Origin: Paramagnetospirillum marisnigri
Lineage (GTDB): Bacteria; Pseudomonadota; Alphaproteobacteria; Rhodospirillales; Magnetospirillaceae
DNA: 64,000 nucleotides
Assembly (NCBI RefSeq): GCF_001650715.1
Contig: NZ_LWQT01000120.1
Location: forward strand, 62,001-126,000
Direction: 5' to 3'
Positions 53,857 through 62,732 of this stretch are shown piece by piece. The notes under the pieces were generated by a model. It ran no database searches, was not told the DNA's origin, and saw only the letters and a program-made list of their open reading frames with translations. The position numbers were made by a program, and so were the translations under genes. Position 1 is the first letter of the stretch. The number at the start of each line of letters is the position of its first letter.

Positions 53857-54654
53857 TCATGGATGGGGAAACAAGGCGTCACTCCAGCCGAACACCCGAT
53901 AGGCGGCCAGACCGGTCAGTTCATGCAGAACCAGCCCCAGGCCGCTGCTGGCTGCGGCCAGATTGAAGCGCAGGTCGGACAGGGTCGGAACCTCCCCCGT
54001 GGTGTGGAAATCCACCGGATAAGGCAATACCGGCCAGCCGATGGCCCGGAAGCTGCCCACCGCCCTCGGCATATGGAAGGCCGAGGTTACCAGCAGCCAG
54101 GTCTCCCCCAGCTTCGGCTTGGCCATGGCATGGCTGAACAAGGCGTTCTCATGGGTATTGCGCGATTGGTCCTCATAGAGGAACCGCGATGGATCCTGTC
54201 CAATTTGCTCAATGAATTCCTTGGCGTAATGAGCTTCCTTGAAGCTTTGCTCAAGCATCATTCCCGAGCCGCCGCTAAAGATCACCCGCGCCTCGGGATA
54301 ATTTCGGGCAAGCGGCAACATCGCGGTCAACCGCGTGATGGCGCTGTTGACGGTGGGTTGGCCGCGCCGGGCGCTGACCAGCGGATTGATGCCACCGCCC
54401 AACACGATGATGCCGTCCACATGGTCGGGCAGCGCGGCCGGGATGGGAAATCGGTTCTCCAGCCAGGTCAGGGCCAGGCGTTCAACCGGCACCACCGCCA
54501 CCAGCAGCGCCGCCAGCACCGACACCACCAGCACCCGCCGCCCCCAGGCGCGCAGGCGCCGCGACAGCAGCAGCAGGCACCCCAGGATTACCGCCAGCAG
54601 GAACAGGGTCGAAGGATCGGTCAGGGCCCCCAGCACCTTGGACAGGATGAACAT
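53857..54654 (-). CDS. YdcF/ElyC-like DUF218 membrane protein
   Basis: A 265-residue protein with two N-terminal transmembrane helices (about 10-30 and 38-60) and a DUF218 domain. The domain shows DGIIVLGGGINP, VIFSGGSGMM, SRNTHENALFS and WLLVTSAFHMPRA. This family (ElyC/SanA/YdcF) is linked to envelope polysaccharide handling. I use the ATG at 54654 because GGGGGAAG precedes it. It is divergent from the TPR/glycosyltransferase gene. Confidence 0.9.
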   Translation of the reverse strand: MFILSKVLGALTDPSTLFLLAVILGCLLLLSRRLRAWGRRVLVVSVLAALLVAVVPVERLALTWLENRFPIPAALPDHVDGIIVLGGGINPLVSARRGQPTVNSAITRLTAMLPLARNYPEARVIFSGGSGMMLEQSFKEAHYAKEFIEQIGQDPSRFLYEDQSRNTHENALFSHAMAKPKLGETWLLVTSAFHMPRAVGSFRAIGWPVLPYPVDFHTTGEVPTLSDLRFNLAAASSGLGLVLHELTGLAAYRVFGWSDALFPHP

Positions 54655-54746
54655 TCGCACTTCCCCCCTCACACGACGCTTGCCCGCCGAGGCTTGGCGG
54701 CATCATAAGCTGAGTCAGGGGCCTGGAACCACGTCATTGGAAGATC

Positions 54747-56207
54747 ATGGACGCCAGCAGGGAGTCACGTCTGGCCACCGCCATCGAGCGGCACAAGCGC
54801 GGCCTTCTCACCGAGGCCGAGGCGGAGTATCGCCGCTTGCTGGATCAGTTCCCGGACTTTGCCGAGGCCCATAACGCGCTCGGCATCGCGCTTCAGCAGC
54901 AAGAACAGGTCGAGGCCGCCGCGGATTGTTTCCGGGTCGCCGCGCGGCTGAAGCCCGATTACGTGTCGGCCCGGGCCAATCTGGGCGCCGCCCTGTTGGG
55001 CTTGGGGCGCGCGGACGAGGCCGTCGAGGCGCTGAATGCCGCCCTGGACCTTGATCCCGCCAATGCCGAGATCCATTACAACCTGGCCTGGGCGGCACAA
55101 CAGCACGGCGACACCGAGTCCGCCCTGGCGGGCTATGGCCGTGCCCTGGCGCTCAATCCCGGCCATGCCGCCGCCTGCAACAACACCGGCCTGATCCTGC
55201 GGGCCCAGGGTCGGCTTGCCGAGGCCGTGGCGGCCTATGACCTGGCGGTGGAGCTGGCACCAGCCAATGCCGTGATCCGCTATGGCCGGGCCCAGGCGCG
55301 GCTGGAATCCGGCGACTTCGCGGGGGGATGGCGCGATCACGAGGCCCGGTTCGTCGGAGGGATTGCCCTTGCCCGCCATGAGTCCCGGCCCCGTTGGGAC
55401 GGTGAAGACATCCAGGGAAAGCCGATCCTGGTCTGGGCCGAGCAGGGTCTGGGCGATTCCATGCAGTTCTGCCGCTATCTGCCGATACTCGCCCAGCGCG
55501 GTGCCCAGGTGGTGTTCGAGGTTCAACCGCCGCTCGAGCGGCTGTGCCGCCAAAGTCTGCCCGGCATGACAATTGTGGCCCGAGGGCAGCCCCTGCCGCC
55601 CTGCCAGGTCCAGGTGCCGCTGATGAGCCTGCCCCGGCTGCTGGGCGAGATGCCGTTCTGGCCGGGGGCCTATCTGCGCCCAGACCCGGCCGAGGCGGCG
55701 GCGTGGAAGCCTCGGCTGGGGCCGCGACTCCGGCCGCGCGTCGCCCTGGTCTGGGCGGGCAGTCCCACCCACAAGGACGACCGTAACCGCTCGCTCCCCC
55801 TGGCCGTTCTGGCCCCGCTGCTGGCCCTGGATGGAGTGGACTGGCTGTCGTTCCAGGTCGGCGAGGCCGCCGCCCAGGCCGAGGATGCCCCGGCATTGCG
55901 CCGCCTGCCCCACGGGCTCGGCGACTTCGCCGATACCGCCGCCGCCCTGGTTCACATGGATCTGGTGGTGGCGGTGGACACCGCCGTGCTGCATCTGGCG
56001 GGATCATTGGGCCTTCCGGCCTGGGGGATGCTGCCCTTCGCGCCCGACTGGCGCTGGCTGCAAGGCCGTGACGACAGCCCCTGGTATCCATCCATGCGGC
56101 TGTTCCGCCAGGGACCCTCGCGGGATTGGAAAGAGGTGGTCGCCCGGCTGGCCGAGACCTTACCCGGCGCCTTCCAGGAACTCGGCCAAGGCGCTCAGGG
56201 CGCTTGA
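54747..56207 (+). CDS. TPR protein with C-terminal glycosyltransferase-like domain
   Basis: A 486-residue protein. At least five tetratricopeptide repeats span residues 1-190 (for example PDFAEAHNALGIALQQQEQVEAA-type units). The C-terminal half has GKPILVWAEQGLGDSMQFCR and LVWAGSPTHKDDRNRS, and ends with the VDTAVLHLAGSLGLPAW block of GT9/GT41-like glycosyltransferases. Such proteins are found near flagellar or surface glycosylation genes; here no partner is nearby. Its 3' end overlaps the next, convergent gene by 48 bp. Confidence 0.88.
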   Translation: MDASRESRLATAIERHKRGLLTEAEAEYRRLLDQFPDFAEAHNALGIALQQQEQVEAAADCFRVAARLKPDYVSARANLGAALLGLGRADEAVEALNAALDLDPANAEIHYNLAWAAQQHGDTESALAGYGRALALNPGHAAACNNTGLILRAQGRLAEAVAAYDLAVELAPANAVIRYGRAQARLESGDFAGGWRDHEARFVGGIALARHESRPRWDGEDIQGKPILVWAEQGLGDSMQFCRYLPILAQRGAQVVFEVQPPLERLCRQSLPGMTIVARGQPLPPCQVQVPLMSLPRLLGEMPFWPGAYLRPDPAEAAAWKPRLGPRLRPRVALVWAGSPTHKDDRNRSLPLAVLAPLLALDGVDWLSFQVGEAAAQAEDAPALRRLPHGLGDFADTAAALVHMDLVVAVDTAVLHLAGSLGLPAWGMLPFAPDWRWLQGRDDSPWYPSMRLFRQGPSRDWKEVVARLAETLPGAFQELGQGAQGA

Positions 56208-56480
56208 CAGCAGCCGGTGGTCGCGGGCATCGATCACCGTGCCCAGCACCGCCGCCGCCTCATCGCCCAGCAGTTCGATGGCCTGCATGGAGGCCAGCAC
56301 GCCCTGGCTTTCCAGGGCCTCCTTGGCGGGGCGAAAGGCGCGGTTGCGGCCGCCCTTGGATTCCTGGTCCAGCACCTCGGCCAAGGCTTCCTCGGCGGGA
56401 CGCTTGCGGTGAATCTGGAAGGCCAGGGCCTTCAGCACCCTGACCTTGTCGGCCGTATCGAGATCGCTGCCCTTGGCCAT
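56160..56480 (-). CDS. Small helical hypothetical protein
   Basis: A 106-residue helical protein (VRVLKALAFQIHRKRPAEEA, VIDARDHRLLSSALSALAEF). No family recognised. It overlaps the stop of the upstream pseudouridine synthase gene by 1 bp and the convergent glycosyltransferase by 48 bp. The start at 56480 or 56483 cannot be decided. Confidence 0.55.
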   Translation of the reverse strand: MAKGSDLDTADKVRVLKALAFQIHRKRPAEEALAEVLDQESKGGRNRAFRPAKEALESQGVLASMQAIELLGDEAAAVLGTVIDARDHRLLSSALSALAEFLEGAG

Positions 56481-57193
56481 CATCCACCTTCATTGTCTCT
56501 GAAAATCATGGAAACCTCGTCGGGAGACAGGCAACGCCAGTTTCCTTCCTCCAGATCACCCAGGCCAAGCCCGCCGATCCCGATCCGCCGTAGCCGCTCC
56601 ACATGGTTGCCAACGGCGGCGAACATCCGCTTCACCTGGTGGTAGCGGCCCTCATTGATGGTGATATGGGCGCGTTGGGGCGCCAGTACCAGCATTTTCG
56701 CGGGCGCCAGCGGTGTCTTTTCCGAGCGCAGCATCAAGCTGCCCGAGGCGAAGATGATCGCCTCGTCGCCGTTCAGCGGCCGTGCCAGCTCCACCTCGTA
56801 GGTCTTGGCCACATGAGCGCGCGGCGCGGTGATCCGGTGCGACAGGGCGCCATCGTCGGTCAGCAGCAGCAGGCCGGTGGAATCCCGGTCCAGCCGCCCG
56901 ACCGGAGCCACCAGCGGGCTGCGATGCATGAAGCGCGGTGGCAGCAGTTCATAGACCACCCGGCCGGGGTCCGAGGTGGAACAGGTATAGCCATCGGGCT
57001 TGTTCAGCATCACCATCAGCCCTGGAGCCGGGTCCAGGGGCTCGCCATCGAGACGGATGTCGGCATGGTCGCAGCGGCTGTCGGCGGCCAGAACCTCGCC
57101 GGAAGCGGTGGTCAGCCGCCCGTCGCGGATCATGGCCTTCACCTCTTTCTGGCTTCCATAGCCGAGATTGGCCACCAGGCGTATCAGCCGCAT
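56480..57193 (-). CDS. rsuA: RsuA-family rRNA pseudouridine synthase
   Basis: A 237-residue enzyme with an N-terminal S4 RNA-binding domain (MRLIRLVANLGYGSQKEVKA) and a catalytic domain with the active Asp in GRLDRDSTGLLLLTDDG. The family closer INEGRYHQVKRMFAAVGNHV is present. It most likely modifies 16S rRNA (as RsuA does) or 23S rRNA. It is 6 bp downstream of the RsmC-like methyltransferase gene, so the pair probably share an rRNA-modification transcript. Confidence 0.88.
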   Translation of the reverse strand: MRLIRLVANLGYGSQKEVKAMIRDGRLTTASGEVLAADSRCDHADIRLDGEPLDPAPGLMVMLNKPDGYTCSTSDPGRVVYELLPPRFMHRSPLVAPVGRLDRDSTGLLLLTDDGALSHRITAPRAHVAKTYEVELARPLNGDEAIIFASGSLMLRSEKTPLAPAKMLVLAPQRAHITINEGRYHQVKRMFAAVGNHVERLRRIGIGGLGLGDLEEGNWRCLSPDEVSMIFRDNEGG

Positions 57194-57199
57194 GCCGCC

Positions 57200-58246
57200 C
57201 TACCTGTCGTGCCGGTTGGTGGAAAGGTAGACCTTGAATCCGTCCTTCTGCTCGATCAGCTCCACCTCGCGGAAGCGGCGGCGCAGTTCGACCTCGTAAG
57301 GAAGGCTTTGATTGGCCACCATCAGGAACTTGCCCCGGCGCCGGATGGCGGCCCAGGCGGCGGTGATGAAGGCCCTTCCGATGGCGGGATCGGCCTTGCG
57401 CCCCTCGTGGAAGGGCGGATTGCAGACGATCCAGTCATAGGGCGCGCATTTGGGCAGCCCGGCGCAGACATCCAGCCAGTGGCAGGCGACCCGGTCGGCC
57501 TTGTCCGGCACCAGCCGCGCCAGATTGGCGGGCACGTCGGCCAGGGCCAGGGTCTCGGCCTCGAACAGGTCGATATCCGTGACCTCGGGGCATTGTTGCA
57601 ACAGACGCACCGTCAGATAGCCCCAGCCGCCGCCCAGATCGGCCACCCGCCCGGCGATGGCATCGGTGAAATGCGCGGCCAGGATGGCGGAGCCTCGATC
57701 CACCTGACTGGCGCCGAAAGCACCGGCGCGGGCGACGAAGCCGCTGTCGCCCACCGGCCTGGGCTCGGCCCCCTGCCGCCACTGGGCCAGAAGCTCCGGC
57801 ACGGGACCATCGCCGCGCCGCGTCCAGAACACCCGGGCCTGATGCTTGGACAACTGGCCTTCCAGGCCCAGGGCCTGGTCCACCTCACGTTCGATGCTGG
57901 CCGCTCCCAGGGCCTTGGCGCCGCAGACCAGCAGCAGGCCGCCGGGCTCCAGAAGCTCCCAGGCCCGCGCGATATTGGCCAGGGTCTCGGCCTTATGCTT
58001 GGTGACCAGCACCAGTCCGGCGGGGAAGCTTCCCTCCAGCCGGTCCACCACCAGGAACCCGGCCTGGGCCAGACGGTCGGCGGCGGGCTTGAAGCCCTGC
58101 TCGCACACCAAATGCTCGCGCCAGCCGTCCTCCAGCCCCTCGCCGCCCTCGGGACGCATGAGGAAGGCGCGTTCAGGCCGGGGCAGCAGCCCCTTGTCGA
58201 ACGGCAACAGTAAGGCCTTGATCTGATCCGGCTGGTCCACGCCCAT
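57200..58246 (-). CDS. RsmC/RlmG-like rRNA methyltransferase
   Basis: An AdoMet-dependent methyltransferase of 348 residues. An N-terminal pseudo-domain precedes a C-terminal catalytic domain with VADLGGGWGYLTVRLLQQ (AdoMet loop) and the catalytic NPPFHEG motif. These are the hallmarks of guanine N2-methyltransferases RsmC and RlmG. The ATG at 58246 has GAGGAT next to it; residues upstream of it in the open frame do not match the family. Confidence 0.88.
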   Translation of the reverse strand: MGVDQPDQIKALLLPFDKGLLPRPERAFLMRPEGGEGLEDGWREHLVCEQGFKPAADRLAQAGFLVVDRLEGSFPAGLVLVTKHKAETLANIARAWELLEPGGLLLVCGAKALGAASIEREVDQALGLEGQLSKHQARVFWTRRGDGPVPELLAQWRQGAEPRPVGDSGFVARAGAFGASQVDRGSAILAAHFTDAIAGRVADLGGGWGYLTVRLLQQCPEVTDIDLFEAETLALADVPANLARLVPDKADRVACHWLDVCAGLPKCAPYDWIVCNPPFHEGRKADPAIGRAFITAAWAAIRRRGKFLMVANQSLPYEVELRRRFREVELIEQKDGFKVYLSTNRHDR

Positions 58247-58334
58247 ATCCTCGCGAAAGCCGCCAGGGTGTAGCACGGGCCGCCCGATCAGACCAATGCA
58301 ATGGCCGATGGATGCCCATGCCGGGCCAGACCTG

Positions 58335-58529
58335 TCAGGCGGCGACCTGTCCGGGCTCGCTGTTGGGCAGCAGGCTATCGGCGATGCGCAGCGCCACCAG
58401 CCACGACAGGGTTTCATCGCTCTGCTGGATGGCCTGGGCGGCGAAGTCCAGGGCGATGGCACGATCCATGCCCCCGGCCTTGGCGGCATCGGCGGCATCG
58501 GAAATCAGGTCGAGCAAGGTGGTGTTCAT
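58335..58529 (-). CDS. Small hypothetical protein
   Basis: A 64-residue helical protein (LLDLISDAADAAKAGGMDRA, ALDFAAQAIQQSDETLSWLV) with no known family. It is the first gene in the leftward run, 88 bp before the RsmC-like gene, and may be translated from the same mRNA. Confidence 0.5.
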   Translation of the reverse strand: MNTTLLDLISDAADAAKAGGMDRAIALDFAAQAIQQSDETLSWLVALRIADSLLPNSEPGQVAA

Positions 58530-58659
58530 GGCGGCATCTTGGTCAGGTTCAAATCAGATGCCCCACCATACAAAGGTTATGATTAAGGATCAGTGAAGCC
58601 CCATCTAGCCAAGCCCGATCGGCTCGACTATCTTCCGAGACGGATCGGATGTTTGGTCC

Positions 58660-58747
58660 GGATGGGTGGCAGAGTGGTCTATTGCACCGGTCTTGAAAAC
58701 CGGAGGGGCGCAAGCCTCCGTGGGTTCGAATCCTACCCCATCCGCCA
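58660..58747 (+). tRNA. tRNA-Ser (anticodon TGA)
   Basis: A class II tRNA of 88 nt with encoded CCA. Acceptor arms GGATGGG/CCCATCC pair fully. The anticodon stem CCGGT/ACCGG frames loop CTTGAAA, giving anticodon TGA. The long variable arm (GGGGCGCAAGCCTCC) and T arm (TGGG TTCGAAT CCTA) confirm tRNA-Ser. Confidence 0.97.
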
Positions 58748-58897
58748 GTCCTTTCAATATGTTACGGTGTGTCTTGCGGTGCCCTGGCCTGCTGTCCCGG
58801 TGGCCGGGCGATATCCGTGACGCTTCAGATTATTAAAATTTTTCGGGATCGGCAGGCTCCAGCAGCGACCTGCTGATGGCCCAGGCCGTTCCCCTTA

Positions 58898-58922
58898 TTG
58901 ACCATTAGTTCACTTTATGTTC
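58898..58922 (+). promoter_or_regulatory. LexA (SOS) box and promoter
   Basis: The sequence GTTCACTTTATGTTC (58908-58922) is a perfect GTTC-N7-GTTC, the alphaproteobacterial LexA operator. It overlaps a promoter with TTGACC (58898-58903) as -35 and TATGTT (58917-58922) as a possible -10, 18 bp upstream of the Y-family polymerase start. LexA binding here should block transcription until DNA damage. Confidence 0.85.
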
Positions 58923-58939
58923 TATTCGCATCCCGCTGA

Positions 58940-60202
58940 ATGAGAGTCCAGCCGATGCGGAAGCCGACCGACCCCGAACGCCTCTATCTCGATTTTGACG
59001 GATTTTTCGCCTCATGCGAGCAGTTCGCCCATCCCCATCTGCGGGGAAAGCCGGTTGGTGTTGTTCCGTTTGCCGGGGTGGGCACCACATGCGTGATTGC
59101 CTGTTCGCGTGAGGCAAAAAAGCGTGGCGTCTCCAATGTCATGATGATCAAGGATGCGCTGCGGATCTGTCCCGATCTCATCCTTCAACCGCAAAACCCC
59201 GATCTTTACCGACGCGCCCACAACGCGCTGCTATCGGAAATCGCCATGGTCATCCCGATCGACGCGGTGAAATCCATCGATGAACTGACCTGCCGTCTCG
59301 ACCCGTCCCAACAACAGCATCCCCTGGCGGTCGGTGATGCCATCAAGGCACGCCTGCTCAAGCTGGTGGGCCCCTGGATCAAATGCAGCATCGGCTACGC
59401 CGCCAACAGGCAGCTTGCCAAGATGGCCTGCAAGGCGGGCAAGCCAGATGGAAACATGCTCTGGCATCCCCGCGATATGCCGGGTCCGCTCCTGGCCCTC
59501 CGCCTAGCGGACGTGCCCGGTATCGGCAAGAACATCCTGCACCGGCTCTGGGCGGCGGGCGTCGTCGGCATGGACGATCTGCTTGCCACCCAGCCCAAGC
59601 AGATGCGTGCCTTGTGGGGCAACGTTACCGGCGAGCGGCTTTGGTACGCGCTGCACGGTTACGATGTCCAGCCCCCGGTTTCCGAACGCGGCATGTACGG
59701 CCATGGCAGGGTCATGCCCCCGGATCACCGTTCTCTGGCCGCGGTCAAGCCGATCTCCCGCCTGCTGCTGGTCAAGGCCGCGCGGCGGATGCGGCGCGAT
59801 GGCTGGTCGGCCAGTCGCCTCCACCTTTGGCTGGGCATGTGGGAGGATTCATGGAGCGGCAGCGTCGACATGGCCGCCATCTCCGATGATCCCGGTATCC
59901 TCGATGCCCTGGAGCAGCTTTGGGGCAAGGCAAGGAGGGCCCTGCCCCCCCGCCCCGTCATTGCCCGCCTGGGCGTGACATTGGGGGAACTCAGCCGCAC
60001 CGACCGGCGTCAGCTTGACCTTTTGACCAATGACGAACCCATTCGCCAACGCCTGGAAAAGGTCACCGAGGCCATTGATCACCTGAACAGGCGCTATGGA
60101 CGCACCGTGGTCAGCGTCGGTCCCTGGACACCTCCACCGGGGGACCATGCCGGCGGCAAAATCTCCTATACCCGCATCCCCCGCGCCGAGGACTTCTATT
60201 GA
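58940..60202 (+). CDS. Y-family DNA polymerase (UmuC/DinB-like)
   Basis: A 420-residue translesion polymerase. The catalytic carboxylates are visible: YLDFDGFFASCEQF (Asp18, Asp20) and SIDE (about residues 112-115). The helix-hairpin-helix region ADVPGIGKNILHRLWAAG and the little-finger domain after about residue 240 follow. Length is close to UmuC (about 420). Another ATG five codons in is also possible. The gene has an SOS box in its promoter and is coupled to a small zinc-ribbon gene. It would be induced by DNA damage. Confidence 0.9.
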   Translation: MRVQPMRKPTDPERLYLDFDGFFASCEQFAHPHLRGKPVGVVPFAGVGTTCVIACSREAKKRGVSNVMMIKDALRICPDLILQPQNPDLYRRAHNALLSEIAMVIPIDAVKSIDELTCRLDPSQQQHPLAVGDAIKARLLKLVGPWIKCSIGYAANRQLAKMACKAGKPDGNMLWHPRDMPGPLLALRLADVPGIGKNILHRLWAAGVVGMDDLLATQPKQMRALWGNVTGERLWYALHGYDVQPPVSERGMYGHGRVMPPDHRSLAAVKPISRLLLVKAARRMRRDGWSASRLHLWLGMWEDSWSGSVDMAAISDDPGILDALEQLWGKARRALPPRPVIARLGVTLGELSRTDRRQLDLLTNDEPIRQRLEKVTEAIDHLNRRYGRTVVSVGPWTPPPGDHAGGKISYTRIPRAEDFY

Positions 60203-60453
60203 TGAACTGGAAAAGCGAAAGCCGCCTCTCCGACCTCGATCCCGCGACCCAGATCGAGGTCACGTGCCGTCGATGCGGGCTGACCCGCTACGAAACACAA
60301 CGAAGCCTGATGACCCGGGCACAGTTGCGCCAATCAACCCTGGACGCGGTAGAGGCGGCATTGTCCTGCGCGGACCGATATTGCAAGGGGCGCGTCCGGA
60401 TCGCCTTCATCCACGACGATCTGAATGAGCCATTCGTGGGAGGCCTTGCCTGA
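60202..60453 (+). CDS. Small zinc-ribbon-like protein coupled to the polymerase
   Basis: An 83-residue protein whose start overlaps the polymerase stop (TGATG). CRRCG near residue 22 and CADRYC near residue 55 give four cysteines arranged as a zinc ribbon, followed by a short IAFIHDDL strand. It may be an accessory of the polymerase. No family recognised. About 175 bp without other features separate it from the next gene. Confidence 0.6.
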   Translation: MNWKSESRLSDLDPATQIEVTCRRCGLTRYETQRSLMTRAQLRQSTLDAVEAALSCADRYCKGRVRIAFIHDDLNEPFVGGLA

Positions 60454-60628
60454 TACCGCGACGGGGAGGGAGCAATCCATGGCGTCGATCCCGCCCCCAA
60501 CCGCCAGGTCCAGAGTGCCGCGAAGCGCCCCATCGCGTTGGTATTAGCCGCCATGTGTGGGAAACCCTTGCGGTGAGAGACCTTGGATGGCAGGGTCCAG
60601 AGCTGATAAGCATTTTCTTAGAGGTTGA

Positions 60629-62725
60629 ATGCCCCCGCGCGTCCTGCCCTCCACCGTCGCCGAGGATGATTTCGGCGGCTATCGCTCCTTGTTCGAAAAT
60701 GCGGTGGAAGGCATCTACCGCACCACTCCGGCTGGGCGATATCTGGATGCCAACCCGGCTCTGGCTCGCATCTACGGTTACGACGGCCCCGCCGAGTTGA
60801 TGGCGGCCCTGACCGACATTGCCCATGACCTTTACGTCAATCCCGCCGACCGCGACCGCTTTCGGGAAATCCTGGAGCGGGATTCGGTGGTGCGCAACTT
60901 CGAGGCGCGGGTCTATGGCAAGAACCGCGACATCATCTGGATCGCGGAAAATGCCCGCGCGGTGCGCGGCAGCGATGGCCGTCTCCTGTGCTACGAGGGA
61001 ACGGTCCAGGATATCACCGAGCGCAAACGGGCCGAGGAATCACTCCGCCTCGCCGCCGCCGTGTTTGAAACCGTGGGCGAGGCCATCGTGGTCACCGACG
61101 CAAGACGGCATGTGGTGGCGGTCAATGCTGCTTTCGAGCGCATGACCGGCTGGAATGGCGCCGAAGTCATCGGCCAGCCCTGCGACCTCTTTGCCATCGA
61201 AATGATCGGCTTCGCCGAAATGAACGAGGTCTGGCGTCTGGCCACCACCAGCGGGCTGTGGTCGGGGGAATCCTGGGCCCGACGCAAGGATGGCGACCCC
61301 TTCCCCATCGCCCTGGCTTTGAGCGCCATCGCGGGCGAAGAAAGCGGCGCCGACCGTTATGTCTTGCTGGTGCGCGACATCACCAGCCACCGCCGCGACG
61401 AACAGCGCATCCGCTTCCATGCCAGTCATGACAGCCTGACCAAGCTTGTCAACCGCCGCACCGTGATGGAAAGCCTGGCCGACTGCCTGGAACGCGCGGA
61501 ACGGGGCGGTGAACGCCTTGCCGTGCTGTATCTCGATGTCAACCGTTTCAAGGATATCAACGACAGCTTCGGTCATGCGGTCGGCGACGAGCTGCTGCGT
61601 CAGGTCGCCAGCCGCCTGAAGGCCTGTGTGCGGGCCAGCGACATCATCGGCCGCCTGGGGGGCGATGAATTCGTGGTGGTGCTGCCCAGCGTTGCCGATC
61701 ACTCCACCGCCGAAGTCTGCGTCAGCAAGGTGCTCTATGCCTTCGCCGAGCCCTTCGTCATCAACGAGTTGGAGCTGTTCTCGTCCACCAGCATCGGCGT
61801 GGCTTTGTTCCCCGACGATGCCGAGAATGCCGAAAGCCTGCTGTCGCGCGCCGACGCCGCCATGTACCACGCCAAGCGCAATGGCCATGCCTTCAGTTGT
61901 TTCGATGCCGACATGGATCGCCAGGTGGCCGATCGGGTCAATCTGGAGAACGATCTGCGCCACGCCCTGGCGGATGGACAGTTCAGCCTAGCCTTCCAGC
62001 CCAAGGTGGACTTCCACAAGGGCTGTATCGTCGGCGCCGAGGCCCTGATCCGATGGCGCCACCCCGAACGCGGTCAGGTCTCCCCTGCCCTGTTCATCCC
62101 CGTGGCCGAGCGGGCCGGATTGATCGGCGCCATCGACGACTGGGTGCTGGGACAAGCCTGCGACCAGATGGCGCAATGGCGGGCCATGGGCCTGGATATC
62201 CCCGCCATCAGCGTCAATCTGTCACCGGCCCAGTTCCATGACGGGCGACTGAAGGACAAGGTCAAGGCTGCCCTGGCTCGGGCCCATTTACCCACCCACC
62301 TGTTGGAGCTGGAAATCACCGAGACCATGATGGCCAGCGACGTGGATCGCGCCATCGAAATCCTCAGCCAGTTGACCGCCCTGGGGATCAAGGTGTCGCT
62401 GGATGATTTCGGGACCGGCTATTCCTCGCTGGCCTATCTGAAGCTGTTCCCGGTCTCGGCGTTGAAAATCGACCGCACCTTCGTCGATGACCTGCCCGAC
62501 GATGCCAAGGATGGCGCCATCATCGCCTCGGTGGTGGCCCTGGCCCGCAATCTGGGATTCGCCGTGATCGCCGAGGGGGTCGAGACCCAGGGTCAGGCTG
62601 ACTTCCTGGCCGAGCAAGGCTGCGCCGTCATGCAGGGCTATCTGTTCAGCCGTCCGGTGGACGCCGATGCCTTCGCCCATCTTCTGGCCCATGGCTTGCC
62701 GGGCCTGAAGCCCCGCTGGAGCTGA
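60629..62725 (+). CDS. PAS-PAS-GGDEF-EAL cyclic-di-GMP enzyme
   Basis: A 698-residue cytoplasmic signalling protein. Two PAS domains (about 10-130 and 140-255) precede a GGDEF domain (265-425) with intact RLGGDEFVVVLP, and an EAL domain (435-690) with EALIRW and the catalytic DDFGTGYSSLAYLK and EGVET blocks. Both activities could be functional, so it may make or break c-di-GMP in response to a small-molecule or redox signal. No membrane span or signal peptide. The ATG at 60629 follows GAGG. Confidence 0.95.
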   Translation: MPPRVLPSTVAEDDFGGYRSLFENAVEGIYRTTPAGRYLDANPALARIYGYDGPAELMAALTDIAHDLYVNPADRDRFREILERDSVVRNFEARVYGKNRDIIWIAENARAVRGSDGRLLCYEGTVQDITERKRAEESLRLAAAVFETVGEAIVVTDARRHVVAVNAAFERMTGWNGAEVIGQPCDLFAIEMIGFAEMNEVWRLATTSGLWSGESWARRKDGDPFPIALALSAIAGEESGADRYVLLVRDITSHRRDEQRIRFHASHDSLTKLVNRRTVMESLADCLERAERGGERLAVLYLDVNRFKDINDSFGHAVGDELLRQVASRLKACVRASDIIGRLGGDEFVVVLPSVADHSTAEVCVSKVLYAFAEPFVINELELFSSTSIGVALFPDDAENAESLLSRADAAMYHAKRNGHAFSCFDADMDRQVADRVNLENDLRHALADGQFSLAFQPKVDFHKGCIVGAEALIRWRHPERGQVSPALFIPVAERAGLIGAIDDWVLGQACDQMAQWRAMGLDIPAISVNLSPAQFHDGRLKDKVKAALARAHLPTHLLELEITETMMASDVDRAIEILSQLTALGIKVSLDDFGTGYSSLAYLKLFPVSALKIDRTFVDDLPDDAKDGAIIASVVALARNLGFAVIAEGVETQGQADFLAEQGCAVMQGYLFSRPVDADAFAHLLAHGLPGLKPRWS

Positions 62726-62732
62726 CGGGACG

